NCBI GenBank assembly: GCA_018268055.1
Contig: JAFDXF010000041.1
Coordinates: 1-64,000 of the forward strand
DNA: 64,000 nt
Source of the DNA: Bacteroidota bacterium
GTDB lineage: Bacteria; Bacteroidota; Bacteroidia; Chitinophagales; Chitinophagaceae
Direction: 5' to 3'
Position 1 is the stretch's first letter, and every line of letters begins with the position of its first letter. This document shows positions 62,047-64,000 of this stretch, piece by piece. The position numbers and the translations under genes were made by a program. The notes below the pieces were generated by a model. That model searched no databases and was not told the origin of the DNA. It was given only the letters and a program-made list of their open reading frames with translations.

Positions 62047-63132
62047 ATGAAAAAAATATTCTTAGTACTGTTTTTTCTTTTTGCAATAAAAGCAATTGCA
62101 CAAAGGCAAACACAAAATTTAATTATTGTAACTACGGATGGCTTGCGCTGGCAAGAACTTTTTAGAGGGATGGATTCTTCTATTGCAAATCAAAAAAAAT
62201 TTCATCATGGTGATAGCACTTATATCTTCAAACAATATTGGGCAAGTACAGAAAATGAACGAAGAGAAAAACTGTTCCCATTTTTTTGGAAAAAACTTGT
62301 ACCACTCGGGCAGGTATATGGCAACAGAGATTTAAAAAGCAATATGAATGTTGCCAACCCTTATTGGTTCAGTTATCCAGGATACAGTGAAATATTTTCA
62401 GGCTATGCCGATACAGCTGTGAATAGTAATGAGTATCCACCCAATCCGAATATTACAGTATTAGAATTTTTAAACAAGCAACCTTCGTTGAAAGGAAAAA
62501 TTTCAACTTTCTGTGCATGGGATGCTTTTGATAGAATATTGAATAAACAAAGAAGTGGTTTGCCTGTCGTAGCTGCATTTGAAAGCACAGGAGGAAAAAC
62601 ACCAATTGCAGCAGAACGATTAATCAATGCAATGAACAAAGATTCATATAAGCCTTTCGGCGAAGAAGAATGCCTGGATGTATTTACACATTATGCTGCA
62701 TTAGAAAATTTAAAAAATAAAAAACCACGTATTCTTTACATAGCTTATGGAGAAACAGATGAATGGGCACACTCCGGAATTTATAAATCCTATTTGGATG
62801 CGGCGCATCAAGTAGATAAATGGTTGGAGCAACTTTGGAACATTGTTCAGAAAGATCCACAATACAGAGGAAAGACTACATTGTTGTTCACCGTAGATCA
62901 TGGAAGAGGCCACGCAGATAAATGGACAAGTCATAATAATAGGATACCCGGAGCCGACGAAATTTGGTTTGCAGCAATTGGCCCCGACACTCCTGTAATG
63001 GGTGAAGTAAATAATTCTAAACAATTGCATCAAGAACAGATAGCACAAACAATTGCAAAGCTGCTGGGTTATACTTTTAAAGCAAATCATCCAATAGCGG
63101 AAGAAATAAAATCTGTTTTTAAAAGTAAATAA
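62047..63132 (+). CDS. alkaline-phosphatase-superfamily enzyme, type I phosphodiesterase-like, secreted
   Basis: The 361-residue protein has a signal peptide (KKIFLVLFFLFAIKAIAQ). Metal-site motifs of the superfamily are visible: LIIVTTDGLRWQELF (first Asp), PYWFSYPGYSEIFSG (position of the catalytic Ser/Thr), YGETDEWAHSG (Asp/His pair) and LLFTVDHGRGHADKW (Asp-His). The order is like nucleotide pyrophosphatase/phosphodiesterases; sulfatase activity is less likely because no CxPSR formylglycine site occurs. It lies 22 nt after the GH35 gene and overlaps the GH29 start by 1 nt, so the three are one operon. The substrate, perhaps a phosphorylated glycan, is unknown. Confidence 0.82.
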   Translation: MKKIFLVLFFLFAIKAIAQRQTQNLIIVTTDGLRWQELFRGMDSSIANQKKFHHGDSTYIFKQYWASTENERREKLFPFFWKKLVPLGQVYGNRDLKSNMNVANPYWFSYPGYSEIFSGYADTAVNSNEYPPNPNITVLEFLNKQPSLKGKISTFCAWDAFDRILNKQRSGLPVVAAFESTGGKTPIAAERLINAMNKDSYKPFGEEECLDVFTHYAALENLKNKKPRILYIAYGETDEWAHSGIYKSYLDAAHQVDKWLEQLWNIVQKDPQYRGKTTLLFTVDHGRGHADKWTSHNNRIPGADEIWFAAIGPDTPVMGEVNNSKQLHQEQIAQTIAKLLGYTFKANHPIAEEIKSVFKSK

Positions 63133-64000
63133 TGAAGCACTATTTATTTATATTATTCCTTTGTTGCAGCTTAATCAGCATTGGACAAAAAAAACAAATA
63201 CAGCCACGGCCCAATAATTATCAACTTGCATGGCATGATATGGAGTATTACCTATTTGTGCATTTTGGTCCAAACACATTTACCGGCAAAGAATGGGGTG
63301 AAGGAATAGAGCCGGAAGACATCTTTAATCCAACCGAACTGGATTGCAAGCAATGGTGTAGAATTGCAAAAGCAGCAGGCGCAAAAGGAATCATTATAAC
63401 CGCAAAGCATCACGATGGTTTTTGTTTATGGCCAAGCAAATTTTCAAAACATACTGTGCGAGAAAGTAAATGGAAAAACGGCAAGGGTGATGTGCTGCGT
63501 GAATTATCTAATGCATGCAAACAATATGGTTTGAAGTTTGGTGTATATCTATCTCCATGGGATAGAAATCATCCGGACTATGGCACAAATAAATACAATG
63601 GAGTGTTTGTGAATATGATGAAAGAGATAATTAAGAACTATGGTCCTATTTGGGAGATGTGGTGGGATGGCGCAAATGGTGAAGGCCCGAATGGCAAGAA
63701 ACAAATTTACAACTGGCGGCTTTTTGAAAATACGATGCGTAGCATTGCTCCACAAACAGTCATCTTCAGTGATATTGGTCCGGACATTCGTTGGGTAGGA
63801 AATGAAAATGGTTTTGCAGGAAAAACAAACTGGAATTTATTAGACACAGTCGGATTTAAAAGAGGTGAGGGCGCACCACCTAATGACACATTGCAACAAG
63901 GAAATTATTGGGGTAAAAATTGGATACCTGCTGAGTGCGATGTAAGCATTCGCCCGGGTTGGTTTTATCATAAAGAAGAAGATGCAAAAGTTAAACCGCC
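63132..64000 (+). CDS. GH29 alpha-L-fucosidase, secreted, cut by the window edge
   Basis: An open frame from ATG 63132 (overlapping the previous stop, TAATG) continues past 64000. The visible 289 residues start with a signal peptide (YLFILFLCCSLISIGQ). They then show YYLFVHFGPNTFTGKEWGEG, GAKGIIITAKHHDGFCLWPSKFSKHTV, LKFGVYLSPWDRNHPDYG and MWWDGANGEGP, whose Asp is the expected GH29 nucleophile. The visible sequence is intact. It would remove alpha-linked fucose, fitting the same substrate as the GH35 enzyme, such as fucosylated galactans or xyloglucan. The C terminus is not in the window. Confidence 0.9.
   Translation, partial: MKHYLFILFLCCSLISIGQKKQIQPRPNNYQLAWHDMEYYLFVHFGPNTFTGKEWGEGIEPEDIFNPTELDCKQWCRIAKAAGAKGIIITAKHHDGFCLWPSKFSKHTVRESKWKNGKGDVLRELSNACKQYGLKFGVYLSPWDRNHPDYGTNKYNGVFVNMMKEIIKNYGPIWEMWWDGANGEGPNGKKQIYNWRLFENTMRSIAPQTVIFSDIGPDIRWVGNENGFAGKTNWNLLDTVGFKRGEGAPPNDTLQQGNYWGKNWIPAECDVSIRPGWFYHKEEDAKVKP

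Noticed and set aside
62047..63132. Sulfatase annotation for the alkaline-phosphatase-superfamily gene
   Set aside because: The formylglycine motif C/S-x-P-x-R is absent; the catalytic segment reads as in phosphodiesterase-type members.
1..64000. tRNA, rRNA, riboswitch or complete insertion sequence
   Set aside because: I looked for tRNA TPsiC-like blocks, rRNA-like strings, transposase motifs (DDE, IS200 HUH) and known riboswitch patterns and saw none; a covariance-model search would be decisive.

Overview
The window is a stretch of chromosome from a member of the Bacteroidota, most likely a Chitinophagaceae-type (Chitinophagia/Sphingobacteriia) environmental bacterium. The evidence is gene content: LpxC-FabZ and MurF-Alr fusions, GldF/GldG, PorX, SprB-like repeats with a gliding-motility C-terminal domain, and a type A secretion (T9SS) sorting tail. 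The DNA is AT-rich by eye. Many genes are preceded by TAnnTTTG boxes, the Bacteroidota -7 promoter element, and not by Shine-Dalgarno sequences. Species cannot be fixed from the sequence alone.

Layout. 1-357: the decayed 3' end of a tyrosine recombinase gene. 358-4470 (minus): lipid A genes lpxC/fabZ and lpxD, then an HD phosphohydrolase. 4636-8725 (plus): porX, a small unknown gene, a metallo-beta-lactamase-fold hydrolase and an acyl-CoA dehydrogenase. 8852-19049: two very large exported proteins facing each other (a 1404-residue SprB-repeat protein and an 1801-residue subtilisin-like protease), with a HIT-family gene between them. 19119-22595 (minus): mfd. 22746-34593 (plus): a lipoprotein, a ferredoxin-NADP reductase-like flavoprotein and an 11-gene complex I operon nuoABCDHIJKLMN. 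The operon has no nuoE, nuoF or nuoG, so the NADH-oxidising module is missing here. A small Ala/Pro-linker protein follows.

34617-35575 (minus): an Xre/RES toxin-antitoxin pair with a perfect palindrome upstream. 35936-38617: a TPR sensor kinase and NarL-type regulator. 38868-41630: tryptophanase and tyrosine phenol-lyase in tandem, behind the best promoter match in the window. 41654-44744: a GNAT acetyltransferase, acpP, fabF and rnc. 44878-48057: a DpnII-type restriction-modification operon (two adenine methylases, a GATC endonuclease) with an additional 188-residue gene of unknown function. 48193-57581: methylmalonyl-CoA epimerase, iscS-iscU-iscA, gldF-gldG, a TerC-family protein, murF-alr and lspA. 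57669-60031 (minus): a 66-residue unknown, fumC and a membrane protein. 60213-64000 (plus): a glycan-degradation cluster (GH35, an alkaline-phosphatase-superfamily enzyme, GH29) running off the right edge.

Most of the window is housekeeping (envelope, respiration, Fe-S assembly, fatty acids, repair). Accessory material is concentrated at 1-357, 34617-41630, 44878-48057 and 60213-64000. The best candidates for new biology are the truncated complex I beside a ferredoxin reductase, the unknown fourth gene of the DpnII-type operon, the tryptophanase/tyrosine phenol-lyase pair with a possible leader peptide, and several -7 boxes only 6-8 nt from start codons, which suggest leaderless transcripts. 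No rRNA, tRNA, CRISPR array or intact insertion sequence was seen.
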